In this document: positions 10,011-21,115 of the stretch, one piece after another
Numbering within the stretch: the first letter of the stretch is position 1
Layout of the letters: the number at the start of each line of letters is the position of its first letter
Assembly: GCF_963678635.1 (NCBI RefSeq)
Contig: NC_087063.1
Coordinates: 54,639,074 to 54,703,073, forward strand
From: Symsagittifera roscoffensis
Taxonomy: Eukaryota; Xenacoelomorpha; Acoela; Convolutidae
Reading direction: 5' to 3'
DNA length: 64,000 nucleotides
Translations under genes and position numbers: made by a program
The notes under the pieces: generated by a model
The model's database searches: none
What the model saw: the letters and a program-made list of their open reading frames with translations, nothing else
What the model was told of the DNA's origin: nothing

Positions 10011-12092
10011 TTCAGTGAAAAACAACGAAAACAGACCGGTTTTTAGGGTCAAAATAGCGATATTTTGATCCCCCCACAAGTCGCGATTTTTGAGATATCG
10101 ATATTTTTTGAAACGGAAAAAAGCGCTAAGTTAGAGTGTTACATCGTAACTGCACTACTGTAATAAGTAGAACCGGTTAACTTTAGTTCGGAAGTGGTTG
10201 GAACTAGTTTGGTACCAAAAAACCAAATTTTCCCATTTTTTGATAGTAAGAAACATTATAAAATCAGAAAATTTTTTGAAATCTTTGAGTTAGGACAGTA
10301 AAAATAGTTGTTCGGACAACGTCCACTAGTGAATCTACGAGTTTTAAAACCCGCTACCCGAAAGCCTTCCGGGTTGCAGAGAAATCGAACATAACGTGTT
10401 TGATTTGGTGGATTCATCAATCCGGAGGGGTCCAGGTAGCATAGTTTTTCGCAAATTTTTTCTACAAAAGCGTTTTAGATCGGGTCTTTTGCAATGAACT
10501 AGAAGAGTATAGGCCTTCTGAGCTCAGATCAATAATTTTTAGGTCGAAAGGACCAGATTTGCGGAAAAAGTTAGGCGAAACCTATAAGTGAGAAATTTTT
10601 TGAGTTTACAAAAAAGACGTTTTGGTTAATAACTTTGGAACTACTGAGCATATTGAGTTGATCTTGGTACCAATAGATCAGGAATTAGCTGAGCTTACTG
10701 ATAGGGTCAGAAATTGTTTTTGGAAAAGTAAGCGAGAAAATTTTTTGAGATTGTTTTTAGCAAATTACACAAATCCGGAGGGGTACACCCTTCACGTTTT
10801 ATAAATTTTTCTGAAAAACCCTTAGACCCCTACCAAAAGGTAATAGCGGTTGAATAAAGTAACTTTAGGCCATTCTAGACCAAAAGGGAGGGCTAAAGGC
10901 ACAGCAAAAGCTTAATCGAGCCGAAGTTAGGCCAGCGATAAGACCCTTCACCGTTAGCGTGAATTGTCAAATAAGAGGCTTAACTTCAATCCGGAAGGGT
11001 CTAGGAAGGTAGTAAATACCCTTCCCAGTTAATTGAAAGAGCATAATTGCATCGGAGAACGTATCCGGAGGGGTATAAGCTGAAATTAAGAAAACTACGA
11101 AAAGCTACTTTGACAGAGCTAAGGGCTCCGAATCCGGAGGGGTCTACTTTCCACAAAACCGGAGGGGTCCGAATCCGGAGGGGTCTTATAGTTGCTAATT
11201 CGGAGGGGTCCAAATCCGGAGGGGTCTACTATTAACTAACTAGGAGGGGTCCCAATCCGGAGGGGTCTATATTCTGACAGTCCGGAAGGGTCCTATTTGT
11301 GCCAATCCGGAGGGGTATTATTTTATTAAGGACTTAGGTAAACGAAAGAAAGACTAAAAAGCGAGAGGTATTAGGTTATTAATACACAGGCTAGGTATCA
11401 GTGACTGCACTGGTAACTTGCCTTTCAAAAAGAACCAGACTAATACAAAACAGGTCCGAACTCGGATATTCGCGACACTAAGTCTAAATTAAAAAGAGCG
11501 TGACTCATTGGTGTGGATTGAAACATAATACGTTTTTGGGAAAAGTGACTGCCCTGAGGATTTTAGTAGGTCTAGCTCGGGCAGTCCGAAGGCAAATAGG
11601 TAACACAGTACTCGGTGGGTGCAATAGACACCCACTTGAGAAAATTACTGCCTTCAAAGTTTTGTCTGTTTGGTGCAGCACCAAGCAGGGAAAGCTTTTT
11701 CTTTAAAAGACAGGTTCGACTATTGTACTGCGACCGACTAAGAGTACAAGACACATACGTTTTTTTATATATACATTCATATTGTGTCAATATATATTTT
11801 TGTTTTTGATTTTAAATCAACGTAAACTGTGCTTGATTGGGTAGTGAATACACTATCTTTTAAATTGACTGATAACATCATATTGTGCTAGTTTCCAGAT
11901 CTTTGGACCGATAATCGGTTAGTGTGAATAAATTTTATACAAACTGTACTCTGACAACATACAGGGATTCGTGGTCACTATTTAATATAATCTGGTGAAA
12001 TTTATTGTGTTGTGTCATTATTATTGTTAATAAAACTATAAGGTCTCTAGCAATTGAGTCAAGAGTAGGCATAGGAAAGTGACAAATCGAGA
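10011..12092 (+). other. Family 1 leader, copy 2
   Basis: Non-coding repeat of 5366-7425, about 99% identical by eye. The box array lies at 11063-11318. It has one extra unit near 11145-11176 and lacks one found in copy 1. The three stem-loops recur at about 11547-11688. Confidence 0.65.
11063..11318 (+). repeat. CCGGAGGGGTC array, duplicate
   Basis: Counterpart of 6418-6650 with one added unit (near 11145-11176) and one lost, about 22 bases longer overall. Confidence 0.8.
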
Positions 12093-13520
12093 ATGAGTTT
12101 AGACAAGTCAAGGATACCAAAACGAGGTAATAGCTCTAGGAAATTCATACCTGAAAAGCAAAGAAAAAAGATGACCGATCCTTTTGTGGATTGGATCAAG
12201 CGATCCCGGTCTGACAAAAGGGGGACGGTTTCAGGCAGAATGGTTGAAACGAGAAGTCAAAAGACCTCAGAAGAGCGAAGAGAACTGTTAGAAGTGGAGG
12301 TCAATACGGACCATACCATGAATGACAACCAGGAAGTAAATGAACTGGAAGGGAGAGGCAGAAGGCTGGCGAGTGAATCTACCCCGGTAGAACAAGGCCA
12401 TGATTTTGCCACTTCCACCGGGACATTGGATCGAGAAGAGATGTCGGAACTGTCCGACATCTCAACTGAGGTAGCGGCAACGAGAAGATCTCCGACAGAC
12501 AACACTATGATGGCAAGTGGAACTGGGAAACAAACGACATCATCATCGTTCTCAGAAAGAATGAAGAACACCTTCGGAAACATCTTTCCATTCAGCATGG
12601 GAGGAGGAGCAGGAAACGATGGTGAGTCTCAGGAGGAAGAAGATGAAGAGGAGCAAGGGGACTCTAGATCTCAAGTAAGCCTCAATAGTTCGATCCAGGA
12701 GAGTGAGGCACACGTCGGAAGAGAGACTGGAACCATGGACAAATTTGGTGTAGTGACAACGATAAGCAAAGAGGCAAACACACCAGGCCAGTCAAAAGAC
12801 TTCGCGATTAGGACAAGTTCGGAGCCACAACCTGAAGAGAGTAGAACCAGAGGGCTCGGCAATGCGTTAATGGATCCTGAAATGAATAATGAAAAGACGT
12901 TGAAGCAGAGAGTCAAGGCCCGGATCTCGACAAGCACGAAGTTACCTGGGACCGACAGGGTTACACCACCACTAGTGACGCCACTCGTGGATAACGGGGC
13001 AGCACTAGAGGAAGCCTTAAACAACATAGTGGGCAGTTTAGGAGAACAAAATGAACAGATGTCGATAAGGATGAGTGAACTAGAAAGAGCAGTTCACATT
13101 GAAAGAGAAAGTCTGCGGGAAGAAATAAACCGCAACAGACAAGAAGTTGGCAGAAGCGAAAAACGCTTGAAAGAAAGAACGGACGAACATATGACGAGGA
13201 ACTTGTCGCGAATGACAAGAGAGGCGGAACAGAGGGAGTTACGCTTAAGAGCCGACATGGAGAAATTAAGAATTCAGCAAGAGCAGTCTCTTGGGTCTCT
13301 TGACACAAAGATAGACGCGATGATGGAGAGGCGAACTCAGGCTATCATGGATAGGTTGGACGGGCTACTAAGCAGCAAGAGTGGACCAAAAGAAGGAGAG
13401 CCGAACTCGGGAGGTCCCAGCAGGGAACCGAGGGTGAACTTCAATGAACATCAAAGGAGGAAGACGTATGGATCCACTAGAGGCAGGGGCAGTTCATCAG
13501 GCTATGCCACAAGGGGGTAA
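12093..13520 (+). CDS. gag: Gag N-terminal part (family 1)
   Basis: 475 residues from an ATG shared with the duplicate copy. The N-terminus is basic, followed by a Ser/Glu/Asp-rich low-complexity stretch (residues 40-200) and a strong heptad-like coiled-coil region (about residues 290-425, rich in E, R, Q and L). The family 2 Gag has the same plan inside a single uninterrupted frame, for example a MVxTRS segment near its start. The frame closes at TAA 13518-13520 after the G run AGGGGG, and the next Gag segment continues one base forward (+1) in an overlapping frame. Both tandem copies share this, so it predates the duplication. It is either an old frameshift mutation or a programmed +1 site. 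Confidence 0.7.
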   Translation: MSLDKSRIPKRGNSSRKFIPEKQRKKMTDPFVDWIKRSRSDKRGTVSGRMVETRSQKTSEERRELLEVEVNTDHTMNDNQEVNELEGRGRRLASESTPVEQGHDFATSTGTLDREEMSELSDISTEVAATRRSPTDNTMMASGTGKQTTSSSFSERMKNTFGNIFPFSMGGGAGNDGESQEEEDEEEQGDSRSQVSLNSSIQESEAHVGRETGTMDKFGVVTTISKEANTPGQSKDFAIRTSSEPQPEESRTRGLGNALMDPEMNNEKTLKQRVKARISTSTKLPGTDRVTPPLVTPLVDNGAALEEALNNIVGSLGEQNEQMSIRMSELERAVHIERESLREEINRNRQEVGRSEKRLKERTDEHMTRNLSRMTREAEQRELRLRADMEKLRIQQEQSLGSLDTKIDAMMERRTQAIMDRLDGLLSSKSGPKEGEPNSGGPSREPRVNFNEHQRRKTYGSTRGRGSSSGYATRG

Positions 13521-15834
13521 TACAGCATGGGGCCCGAACAGTAGAGCAAGTTCAACGGGGAACAGACAAACCTCGAACGAACGACCAACGCAAAGCACAC
13601 ATGCGACTGGGAGAAGCGATTCTAGCAACATGGGGCATACAAGCCCGAGGAGGAGTCATATGGGCCAAGCGGGAAACGCTCATGGTGATTCGGATTGCAG
13701 GGATGCACCGCACACAGAGCCTTCGACAAGGTGTGAGGACACTCAAGCGGGACACTCAAGGGATGCTACGGCAATGGCCACAGCATTTAAACCCCTGAAC
13801 AGGTCTTTAGAGACATTCCTGACGAGGTTATCAAGAACCAATGAACGCAGTGAGAAGTCCAGAAGAGTCTTTAAGAAACCAAGATGCTACAAAGACGAAT
13901 CTGATGGCTGTATTGATACCTGGATAGAGGTAATGAAGCTGCATTTCGAGGAAGAGGACTTGTCGGAGAGACAGGAATGCAGCGCGCTCACCAGCAACTT
14001 AGAAGGGACAGCCCTTTCTGGGATGGCCAAGAAACAGTATCAACGTGACACTGCTGAGAAAATCTTCGAAATCTTGTTAAACCGTTTCGGATCAGGGGTG
14101 CAGGGGCACCAGGCGATGATGCGCTTCGAGAAACGGAGGCAACGAGAAGATGAAACAATAGACAAGTTTCTCGATGATTTGGAAATGCTGAGAAGACGCA
14201 GCCAACCGGATGAGTCAAACCGAAGGATGAACCTGGCCGTAGCCTCAAAATTCATCGATGGTGTGAAAAATGATGAACTTCGTACGATGCTAGCAACGCA
14301 TTACACACCACTATCAACTAATGCGCCAACACCGGAGGAGTTGAGGCTCAAATCAAAAGAGTATCTTTTGTTGAAACCTCCTTCGAGATCTGGATATTAC
14401 AAGAACAATTATGGCAATTTTAACAACGGACCAGCAAACCAAGGGAACAATTGGTACAAACCGAGGGATGATATGGACAAGAGACGTTCTTGTGCTAATT
14501 GCAGTTCAACAGACCATCATGTGTCAGCATGCCCAACTTACAAACAAGGCATGAAAGCAATAGGCTTTAGCCTCGAGGACGAAGATGCGTCAGAGTTGGA
14601 CCAGGAGGATTTCATGAGAGGAGTAATTGCGAAATTCGGCCCGAGGTGTTTCTTTTGTAACTTGGAAGGTCATTTTAAATCAGATTGTCCGCAATTCTGG
14701 GATGCAGTGGCAGACATCAAGCATCCAAGACATGAAGAAGCTCTGTCAGGAGTGAAAGCCAGCAAGGCTCGACTTTTGAGTGAAGCGGAGGCACGCAGAA
14801 AGGATAAACCTCAAGAGCTGGTGGCAAAGAAGATGCAAGCGGTAACAGAGGAAGCACGTGAACCGGAACCAGCAACTGCGGCCGATGACTTCAAAATCGA
14901 TTATAGGGCAGCTGCGAGGGATGCTATAAATAGAGTACAGCAGGAACTAGTGACGAAAGAGATTGAACAAAAGGTGAAACTCGAGCTGGAGAATGAAAAA
15001 TTACAGGAGCAACTGAACGCCTTCGAAGCAACGGAAGTTGAAGAGGCAAAAGCACCAAGCAGCTTGAGCATGAAACTTAATGTTATCTCTGGTCAGAGGT
15101 TCGGTATGGCACCGCAAGGAAGTAAAATACAGTCGATAATCTCGGTGGCAGGGCATCAGGTAATCAGAAATCTGAGTGAACCGTCTGAGTTCACTTTGAT
15201 GCATTTGGACACATATGCAGACTATCTGAGGCAGATGGAGCCACGCACCGAGTCGAGGGCTGTGAGGGCACTACTAACGACGGGTGGCCCTCGCATGAAG
15301 AAACTTCATGGACGCTACCTAGAAGTCTATGGGCCGTATCAAGTGATGCTGAACGTGGATGGGATCAGCATCTACACCAGGACTTATGTAACAACAGATG
15401 ATGACCAAATAGGGCAGATCTATTTGGGGGAAGAGGAACTCAAGGTCCGCAGGATAGGCCATGACGCCATGATGGAACAAGACGCAGTACACATTGGATA
15501 TGAAGCAGATGTGACAGCACATCTGCTCGACACCAACGGAACAAAAATCGGAGTCACAGGGCTTCTGGACACAGGAGCGGTAGTGAGTGTGATGCTGATA
15601 AAAACTTGGGAAAGAATGGGCTTCACGCGAGAAGATCTGATTCCAACGAACCTCCGACTGGCTGCAGCCAATCGAGGAGCTATCTACGTAGCCGGAAGAA
15701 CACCAATAACGGTCCTCCACATGGGAGGACGGGATCTTTGGATGAGCTTCGTGGTGGTAGAGAATCTGGACGATGCCGACCAATTCATCTTGGGCAGAGA
15801 TTTTGTCAGGAATTTTGACGTGATGATTGATTAG
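13444..15834 (+). CDS. gag: Gag capsid, zinc knuckles and aspartic protease (family 1)
   Basis: 796 residues overlapping the previous frame by 77 bases; the first part of the overlap is probably untranslated in this frame. Domains in order: Ty3-type capsid region (about residues 140-270, with DGCIDTW and FGSGVQGHQAMMRFEKRR); two CX2CX4HX4C knuckles (CANCSSTDHHVSAC and CFFCNLEGHFKSDC) near 14494 and 14653; a linker with a helical Glu/Lys stretch; and a retropepsin core with LLDTGAVVSV (DTG near 15566). Retropepsins act as dimers that cleave the polyprotein during particle maturation. The frame ends at TAG 15832-15834. Compared with family 2, about 23 bases are missing here, which puts RT in the +1 frame. 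Confidence 0.85.
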   Translation: MNIKGGRRMDPLEAGAVHQAMPQGGNTAWGPNSRASSTGNRQTSNERPTQSTHATGRSDSSNMGHTSPRRSHMGQAGNAHGDSDCRDAPHTEPSTRCEDTQAGHSRDATAMATAFKPLNRSLETFLTRLSRTNERSEKSRRVFKKPRCYKDESDGCIDTWIEVMKLHFEEEDLSERQECSALTSNLEGTALSGMAKKQYQRDTAEKIFEILLNRFGSGVQGHQAMMRFEKRRQREDETIDKFLDDLEMLRRRSQPDESNRRMNLAVASKFIDGVKNDELRTMLATHYTPLSTNAPTPEELRLKSKEYLLLKPPSRSGYYKNNYGNFNNGPANQGNNWYKPRDDMDKRRSCANCSSTDHHVSACPTYKQGMKAIGFSLEDEDASELDQEDFMRGVIAKFGPRCFFCNLEGHFKSDCPQFWDAVADIKHPRHEEALSGVKASKARLLSEAEARRKDKPQELVAKKMQAVTEEAREPEPATAADDFKIDYRAAARDAINRVQQELVTKEIEQKVKLELENEKLQEQLNAFEATEVEEAKAPSSLSMKLNVISGQRFGMAPQGSKIQSIISVAGHQVIRNLSEPSEFTLMHLDTYADYLRQMEPRTESRAVRALLTTGGPRMKKLHGRYLEVYGPYQVMLNVDGISIYTRTYVTTDDDQIGQIYLGEEELKVRRIGHDAMMEQDAVHIGYEADVTAHLLDTNGTKIGVTGLLDTGAVVSVMLIKTWERMGFTREDLIPTNLRLAAANRGAIYVAGRTPITVLHMGGRDLWMSFVVVENLDDADQFILGRDFVRNFDVMID

Positions 15835-18427
15835 AAACCCGGACCGAAAGTATGTTAAGAGACCAATTAATAGGATAATAACAGACGAAAATAAGGTACC
15901 AGTTTTTTTGGATAGAAAAGTAAAATTACAGCCAGGACAAGCTGTAATAGCAATTTTTAGAATGGGAAATCTAAATTCGTTGAGTGATAGTAAACAGGTT
16001 TGCTTAGTACCGAATCCAAATAGTCAGAGTTCGGTGATTTTAGGCCGGAGCTTCTCGGTAACGCGAAACGGACTGTGTGTCAGTGTGTTGTTGAACACAC
16101 TGGACACCACGGTTTCAATCCAGCGTGGAAAGAAGCTTGGCTACGCCTTGCCGATGAGGACCGACTATGAGGAGACAGAAAACTTGAAGAAATATAGTGT
16201 GAAAGACTGTCCTTATCATGCAAATAAAGATAAAATCTTAAAGAGAATCAATGAATTAAAATCTATTCATAAATTGTTTTCAATGAAGTCCGAAACGGAC
16301 GACGGCTTATCAAGCTGCTCGAATTTTCCGGAACGCCCCAGGTCATATGAACTAGATTCTGACAAACCGGTTTTGCCAGAAATAGAACATTTAAAAGGAA
16401 AAATAGGTGAGGGAGATTTTGAAAAATTGCGGGACCTCCTAAATCGGAACGCCGAGGTATTTTCAAAACATAAGGCGGACATCGGTTGCTGTAATTTCGT
16501 CGAACACGAAATCGAACTAGAAGAGGGCGCCGTTCCCCATAGGGAAGGCGCAAGGCGAATGAAGCCACATAAATCGGAAGCGTGCCGAGCGGAAATAGAA
16601 ATGTTGCTTGAATACGACATGATAGAACCCTCGAAATCGCCATGGGCTTGCGGAGTAGTAATGGCGAAAAAGAAAGGGGGGCAGCTTAGATTTTGTTGCG
16701 ACTTTCGTTACTTGAACGCGGTAACGATAAAAGATGCGTACCCGATACCGCGAATAGACGAGAGCCTATCTAAACTTGGTGATGCAAAGTTCTTCACCAC
16801 ATTGGACTTAGGCTCTGGCTTCTGGCAGGTTCCTTTGCGGAAAAAGGATAGGGAAAAAACCGGTTTCGCGTGCGAATTGGGGTTGTACCAGTGGAAGAGG
16901 ATGCCCTTCGGCTTGTGCAATGCAACAGCAACTTTTCAAAGGCTGATGGCTCAGGCTTTGACAGGAGTGACCAAAAAGTACGGGAATCTCTTGATGTGCT
17001 ACGTGGATGATGTAGTCATTGCGACACCGACCCTGGAGGATCACATTGATCGGCTCGATGAGGTCTTCGGATGTATGAAAAGAGCAGGCTTGAAATGCAA
17101 ACCATCGAAATGTGAAATCCTTAGGGATTCGATCAAGTACCTGGGAAGAATGGTGGACAGGCATGGTGTGAGACCAGATCCAGAAGCAGTAGAGGCTGTG
17201 CTGACATGGAAAGCTCCTAGAACGGACACACAGCTAATGAGCTTCCTGGGGTTTGCCAATTATTACCGTGAATTCATTATAGGATATGCGGATAAGGTGT
17301 ACCCGATGCAGAAGCTGATGCGCAACAAAGGGAAAAAGTTCGAATGGAACGATGAGGCACAGGTTGCTTTCGAGAACATAAAGCGGGAACTGTGCGAAGC
17401 GCCAGTGCTGGGCATGCCTACAGAAAAGGGCATGTATGTTCTCGACACAGACGCATCGGTGGTGGCCATCTCAGGAATCTTACATCAAGAGCAAGAATGG
17501 AACGGAAGAACAGTTCTCCGTCCCATTGCATACGGCAGCAAAGTCTTGAGTGACACAGAGATGAAATATGGCGCACCAAAAGCAGAAATGTTTGCAGTAG
17601 TCACTTTTGTGGAGAAGTCCCGTGCATACTTGGGGAGCGCTCCCTTCAAGTTACGCGTGGACAACAGAGCGTTATCCTGGTTGAAGACCTACTCGATGGA
17701 TCAGAGTTATATTGGTAGATGGATAGTAAGACTGGATGGCTACCATATGATAATCGAACATAGGATGCGTGATAAACACCAGAATGCTGACAGCCTCAGC
17801 AAGAAAACTGAGTTCTATGAAAGATTGGAGCAGAAGCAGGCCAATCAGGCGGAAATAAAGGAGGGATTCTCGTTTCTGGACAAAGAAACTTATGAAGCGC
17901 TTCCCTTAGCGAGATGGTTGGACAAATCAGGACATCAAATTCCAGGGCACCCTGAGCTACCTGTAGAGAAAGCAGCCGAGATAAAGATCTTGTCCAAGGA
18001 GGACCCGGTCCCCTTGGATTTGTTGCTGCGCTCGAACCTGGTCCAGCAAGAACTCTCTCGCATGAATATAAACAGCCTCTCATTACTGGATAAAACGGTG
18101 CAAGTCACACCACAAGTAATGCGGATGCTGGGTGGATTGTTAGAAAGAGAAGTGACCAGAGATGACCCCGAGTGGACAGCAGCAATGGCATCGCTAACAG
18201 TCAGTGAGAAGGTGAAGATCATGCCGTCCAGACGACAGCACGAAGAGAACGAAAGGGATTGTAGGACAATAGTTCAGCAACTAGTATCCTCAATACCCCA
18301 GGAGATTTTAACCAGTACTTCTTACGGACAGAAAGGACAGGAGAGCGGCAAACAAAAGAAAACTGTCACCTTTGTAGACCGGGATAAAGAGGGTGAAGTT
18401 GTAGAACAAAATCTGCCGCAAGACTAT

Positions 18428-18571
18428 TTGTCCGGGGAGAAGGATAAGGAGAAAAACCAGCGATCACAAGATCAACACCCGGGACAAGTGAATTTGTCCG
18501 GGGAGTCCGAGATAGACGAGAAAATTCCTGATGAGAAACAGGACCTAGAGAACAAGGTTTTGTCCGGGGAG
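18428..18571 (+). repeat. Triple TTGTCCGGGGAG repeat inside pol
   Basis: TTGTCCGGGGAG occurs at 18428, 18494 and 18560, exactly 66 bases apart, encoding LSGE each time while the bases between have diverged. The core TCCGGGGAG equals the sequence before the 3' LTR. Confidence 0.8.
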
Positions 18572-21041
18572 TTTAGATGGATGCGAAGGAAATACAGACA
18601 TGATCTGGAGGAGCGTGCAGTCTCCAGCACAACACCTTCGATGGATGATAAGTCAGAAAGCTCAAGAATGAACACCTATTCAGACAGGGATTCGACCTCG
18701 GGATCAGAACTGTCAGAACTGGCGATACACACGCTACTAGTGGAAACTCGGGCGAGAGACCTGGACAGAGAGGTGTACCAGGATCCGGACAGCGATCGCT
18801 ACCTTATACCGAGCGAAAGAGTCTTTGACAACGCAGCGGATGACTTAGAAACGATAGCGGTATCGAAACGTTCGATAAGCCTGTTGCCGCAGAAAGAGGT
18901 AGTCAGGACTGATCTTCAGCCGTTTCAGCAAGAAACACAACCGTTGGCGAAGATTTGGTGCGTTAAGATGGAAGAAGACACACATCAGCCCAACGAGCTG
19001 AATAGTCAGATGAGAGTCATGGAGACGTACTTGAAGGCGAGATACAGGCTCTCGGACCTTCTAAGGGCGCAGAGAAATGATCGCATGACAAGCAACCTAA
19101 AAAGGTGGATAGAAAACGGTGCACCTGACAAAGGTGACCTAGAAGAAGACAGCTATAGGATCCTGAGACAATACTTCATGCAGAAGGAGGGGAGATTATA
19201 TCTGAACAAGGACGGGATCGTGGCTTGCAGGAGAAGAGAAGAAGACAAGGTTTTATACAAATATAACGCGATAGTGTTGCCGCAACTCTATCAGACAGAA
19301 CTATTGTTCAGGTCGCATGATCAGATGGGCCATCAAGGGATCGACAAAGTGTATCAGAGGATCCTGAAGCGCTTTGAGTGGCCTGGAATGAAAAAGGCAT
19401 GTGAGAAATGGGTAACAGCGTGCCTGTCATGCCAACAGGTCAAGGTTCCAAGGAAATTACGATTTCCTTTACAATCGATTGAGTCGTCTGAATTCAACGA
19501 GGTGGTGCAGATAGATCACCAGAAGATATGCATGACAGACAGCGGTTACAACCAAGTCTTGGTCATGATAGATCACTTCACGAAGTATGCAGAGGCCGTG
19601 CCCTGCATAACTGCCTCGGCGGAAGAGACATGCGACCACCTGATCAACACGTGGATAGCAAGACATGGTTGTCCGATGACGTTTCAATCGGATAATGGAA
19701 CGGCTTTCGTAGGCGAGCTTACGAAAGAGCTTATGAGACGCTCACAGGTCGCTCAGGCTCACTCCACGACATACCACCCTCAAACGAATAGCCTAGTGGA
19801 AAGACAGAATAGGACGTTAGTGTCGATGCTGAGGGTATATTGTTCCAGGTACATGACCGATTGGGACAGATACCTTCCACAGGTGATGGGAGCTTATAAT
19901 AGCACGCAACACTCCACCACTGGAGTCAGTCCACACATGATGCTGACGGGACACGAGAAGTCTTTACCCTTGACATTCTTCTACCCAGAGTATGAGGGAA
20001 AGAAAACATCTCCACAGGTTTACGTAAGGGATGTGATCAGACGTCAACAGGAGTTGAACGATCTGTGTAGACGAAACACTCAGCAGGCACAGGCAAGGCA
20101 GAGGAAAAGATTCGACAAGAAAGCAGCTGGTGCAAAGGCTCACTCGGTGGGAGACTACGTATGGGTATTTCAGAACGTTATACCACCGAAAGGGACAAAG
20201 AAGCTTCTAAAGAAATGGAGGGGACCCTTCATGATTACAGAGGTGCACCAAGAGGGACGCTTTTATAGACTGAGTACTGGCCGAGCCGCCCACTACGAGA
20301 ACATCAAGCCACACAATCCATCGACAGAAGACTGGTGTATACCTGAAAACATGGAAGAAGGGGATTATCTAATGATGGATCCTGCTTGTGAGGTCAATGA
20401 AAAAGGCACCAGGGAGAAGAACGATGGAAACGAAGTCGTAGAGGAAGGTACGGATACACCATTGGACCTGGATCCAAACGAACAGATCGAAGCGGACGAT
20501 GAAACCTTACCCTACGCAGAGGAAGATTGGCAGGATCCCGAACAGACAGAGGTTCCCAAGAACTTCGAACCGGACCTTCCGTTCACGATGCAGACTCGTC
20601 AGAAGGACGGGACGAGACCAAGAAAGAAATACAATCCTTACGGTGACGACTTTGTAGTGGATAGGATAGATCTAAAGAAAATAGTGGAGGAAGTAGTGGG
20701 TTTAGAGGAAATAACCGTGTCACAAGACATTGACATAGTCGATGATCACAACGATGAGTGGGTTGACGACTGGTCGAAACCTGAGGTAGAATTCGACGAT
20801 GAGCAACAGCAGTCAAATGAACAGGACCTGACGAATCTGCGTGTCTTAGAGTGGCTGAACGAAATGACATCAGACCCTAAAAAGTCCAGCGTTACGATTC
20901 AAGACGTAGATCGTGAAAGCGCGAAATACATTAAGACCGAACGAGATGATCCTTCCTGGGCTGCCCAGGAAGGACAACTTCTCATTCCAGCTTCTAACCT
21001 TGACTTGATATCCGGTATGCGATCGACGGGGACGCCGATGG

Positions 21042-21082
21042 ATATTTTTGTCCGGGGAGTGGGGGTGGGACTTACCCACACT
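21042..21082 (+). promoter_or_regulatory. Internal polypurine-tract-like box near the end of pol (family 1)
   Basis: TTTTTGTCCGGGGAG is followed by TGGGGGTGGGA, then a GTGGG/CCCAC hairpin with loop ACTTA. The block is nearly identical base for base in family 2 (35392-35432) and in the - strand copy (55790-55830), although the surrounding genes have diverged. It may be a central plus-strand primer site. Confidence 0.55.
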
Positions 21083-21115
21083 GAAAACCTGATAATAAAA
21101 AATTCAAGACATACA

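Larger units (their letters stand above)
10011..14702 (+). repeat. Tandem duplication, copy 2 (leader plus gag)
   Basis: Direct repeat of 5366-10010. Its gag is longer and flows into protease and pol, so copy 2 is the part continuous with the rest of the element. The joint at 10003-10011 shares a short ATTCTGGGA-like match with 14695-14702, fitting a microhomology-mediated event. Confidence 0.9.
15827..21108 (+). pseudogene. pol: pol: RT, RNase H, integrase (family 1, truncated)
   Basis: An open frame runs from TTG 15827 into the inverted LTR. RT carries the fingers motif near 16680, LGxxDL-like segments and YVDD near 16997. RNase H has DTDAS near 17446, the Glu of AEMFAVV near 17583 and the Asp of LRVDNRA near 17655. 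Integrase has the H-H-C-C zinc motif (HDQMGHQG near 19315, CLSC near 19422), then the catalytic Asp (QIDHQ, 19510), Asp (SDNG, 19687) and Glu (VERQNRT, 19795), and the GPF module near 20221. A long acidic tail follows. The gene stops at about 21108, just after FVRGVGVGLTHTENL and before the macro-like domain present in the - strand copy (55201-57076). LSGE is repeated three times at 22-residue spacing (18428-18571) between RNase H and integrase. Confidence 0.9.
2745..21115 (+). mobile_element. Family 1 LTR retrotransposon, + strand copy (rearranged, incomplete)
   Basis: LTRs (2745-4478), primer-binding site, leader, duplicated gag, protease and pol all lie in one orientation. ORF2 and ORF3 are missing downstream because the copy is cut at about 21108 by an inverted LTR. 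The ORF2 and 3' UTR fragment before the LTR (1-2744) means a second unit of the same family lies head-to-tail to the left and shares its LTR. Confidence 0.85.

Noticed and set aside
21109-21115. A 7-base target duplication at the inverted LTR
   Set aside because: The seven bases equal the first bases of the family 1 leader, so a leader remnant explains them better.
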